Position numbers and translations under genes: made by a program. Positions 62,903 to 64,000 of a stretch of 64,000 nt of DNA are shown one piece after another; the first letter of the stretch is position 1; the number at the start of each line of letters is the position of its first letter. The notes under the pieces were generated by a model. It was not told the DNA's origin. It saw nothing but the letters and a program-made list of their open reading frames with translations, and searched no databases. The stretch is from JAFAXD01 sp963760435. Its GTDB lineage: Bacteria > Pseudomonadota > Alphaproteobacteria > Rhizobiales > Xanthobacteraceae. The DNA lies in the NCBI GenBank assembly GCA_963760435.1, contig CAVXDE010000018.1, forward strand, positions 124,001 through 188,000, given 5' to 3'.

Positions 62903-63110
62903 GAGCCTGGGCCGACCGCGTAGGGCGCAGGACCGTGGTTGACAGCGCCTATACCAACGTCTCGGGGCGCTAGCCCAATGTAGACTACCCCCGGCTTAGC
63001 CCACGCTGCACCTTCTACCTCTCGTGACGATGACCGTGCCATCTTCCCGGAGATGGACTGGCATGCTCCGAGGTGTGCGTACCGAGATGTACCCTGGGAG
63101 AGTTTTCTTG

Positions 63111-63791
63111 GTGAACAGCCGTGGTGTGCCAAAGACGCGTTCGTTTGGACGCGCGCTCGGTCTTCTGACAATCGTCACAGTCATCACGAACACGACGCCT
63201 GCAGCCGCCGGTTTGTTTGATTTCCTGTTCGGCGGATTTCTCGCGCCGCAGCCCGCAACGCCGCGCCCGTCAATTGACCGTATCGGCACAACCGCAGCCT
63301 ATTGCGTGCGCCTATGCGATGGCCGCTATTTCCCCGTACCGGGTGGCGCAACGTCGAAAGCCGTATGCGACGGCCTATGCCCGGCCGCCAAGACCAAAAT
63401 ATTCGTCGGCAGTGAAATCGCGCAGGCGACTGCAGATGATGGAAGCACGTACCAGAAACTTGCAAATGCCTTCGCATACCGCGAGCGGATCGTTCCGGCC
63501 TGCTCGTGCAACGGCCGCGACTCGTTTGGCACCGCGAGCATGAAGCTCGAGGATGACCCGACGCTGCAGCCGAGCGACCTGATCGCGACCAATCATGGTG
63601 TGGTTTCGTTCCAGACCTGGCGCAAGGCCAACGCTTACACGCCAATTGACCGCAAGGGCGTGGACAACAGACTCATCATCATGACCTCGGAGCGTGAGCC
63701 GGCGCCAGCAGCACGACCGCAGCGCCGGGCACCGTTACCAGGGGCCGGCGCGGCACCCTCTGCCATGCCGGCCTCACACCAGTGGTGGTGA
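63111..63791 (+). CDS. DUF2865 domain-containing protein
   Basis: A 226-residue exported protein. The GTG at 63111 is preferred: it follows GGGAGAG at 8 bases and gives a normal signal peptide (ALGLLTIVTVITNTTPAAAG); an ATG at 63024 would add 29 residues. The DUF2865 core is YCVRLCDGRYFPVPGGATSK, CDGLCPAAKTKIFVGSEIAQ, YQKLANAFAYRERIVPACSC, with conserved cysteines. The C-terminus is Pro/Ala-rich. The family is found in Hyphomicrobiales; function unknown. Confidence 0.85.
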   Translation: MNSRGVPKTRSFGRALGLLTIVTVITNTTPAAAGLFDFLFGGFLAPQPATPRPSIDRIGTTAAYCVRLCDGRYFPVPGGATSKAVCDGLCPAAKTKIFVGSEIAQATADDGSTYQKLANAFAYRERIVPACSCNGRDSFGTASMKLEDDPTLQPSDLIATNHGVVSFQTWRKANAYTPIDRKGVDNRLIIMTSEREPAPAARPQRRAPLPGAGAAPSAMPASHQWW

Positions 63792-63806
63792 ACGGCCGCT
63801 CGGGGA

Positions 63807-64000
63807 TCAGCTTGAGTTTCTACTGCTGATCTTTTGTGCGTCGACCGCTGGCGCGCTTCGTGCGTCACGCTCCAACAACTCATGGGCGCGTAGCGCGAGG
63901 CGTTCAAGGCGTTCCGCAATGGTGAGTATCGTTGCCTTGATGTCGGGATCACGCACGCGGCCTGCATTGCGCCGCGCCTGATCGGCAAGTGCAAGCAATG
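63807..64000 (-). CDS. Hypothetical protein, 5' partial
   Basis: The C-terminal 63 residues of a small helical protein that runs off the window end: ALADQARRNAGRVRDPDIKA, then LTIAERLERLALRAHELLER. It is amphipathic and resembles short uncharacterised proteins common in Bradyrhizobium relatives. The TTG at 63998 is unlikely to be the true start. Confidence 0.6.
   Translation of the reverse strand, partial: LLALADQARRNAGRVRDPDIKATILTIAERLERLALRAHELLERDARSAPAVDAQKISSRNSS

Noticed and set aside
62939..62967. Sigma-70 promoter starting with TTGACA
   Set aside because: No acceptable -10 hexamer at 16-18 bases spacing; the positions are G+C-rich.

Overview
The window is G+C-rich, densely coded DNA from what looks like an alphaproteobacterium of the order Hyphomicrobiales (Bradyrhizobium / Rhodopseudomonas / Xanthobacteraceae type). 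The pointers are a DUF2865 protein, several families of intergenic palindromic repeats of the kind common in that group, and a very high density of ABC, MFS and TTT uptake systems next to CoA-dependent catabolic enzymes. There is no rRNA, phage, intact insertion sequence or CRISPR array. One tRNA gene (Lys, CTT) is present. Taxonomy is inference, not a database result.

Layout. 1-9.9 kb: a catabolic run (thiolase-like protein, OB-fold partner, Ldh-type dehydrogenase, flavin monooxygenase, FAH-family hydrolase) facing a RidA gene and a complete livFGMH-K branched-chain/aromatic-acid ABC transporter. 10-16.7 kb: NTF2-like protein, then a second Liv-type transporter with a fused LivH-LivM permease ending in a type III CoA transferase. 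16.7-25.1 kb: BrnA-like antitoxin, SDR, thioesterase, TetR regulator, orphan HigA, an EntE/DhbE-like aryl acid-AMP/CoA ligase with an amidohydrolase, a BKACE enzyme, a second LLM oxidoreductase and a GST. 25.4-26.6 kb: intracellular PHB depolymerase.

26.6-39.6 kb is the most interesting part: a nitrogen-scavenging island with a biuret-hydrolase-like cysteine hydrolase, an NCS2-like permease, a Dpp/Opp ABC transporter translationally coupled to AtzG-AtzE-HpxZ(AtzH) and a GntR regulator, and a convergent allophanate hydrolase AtzF. All four transcription units start just downstream of sequences that fit the sigma-54 (-24/-12) consensus. No cyanuric acid hydrolase (AtzD) is in the window, so 1-carboxybiuret, biuret or a related ureide is the inferred input.

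39.6-48 kb: a 19-bp tandem repeat array, an MFS transporter, a fused ADP-forming acyl-CoA synthetase and an Fbp-type ABC transporter, forming one minus-strand operon. 48-56.2 kb: alpha/beta hydrolase, MFS transporter, an FrdA-like flavoprotein with a minimal 2Fe-2S partner, a substrate-binding protein with no signal peptide, a ferredoxin-reductase-like flavoprotein and an MHS-family transporter. 56.2-64 kb: small exported proteins, tRNA-Lys, enoyl-CoA hydratase, a second ADP-forming acyl-CoA synthetase, a Bug-type TTT binding protein with a divergent IclR regulator, a DUF2865 protein and a partial gene.

Eight genes are interrupted by eleven apparent frameshifts. Ten of the eleven are single extra bases, which points to insertion-type sequencing error rather than gene decay; those genes are listed as pseudogenes only in the sense that this sequence does not read through.
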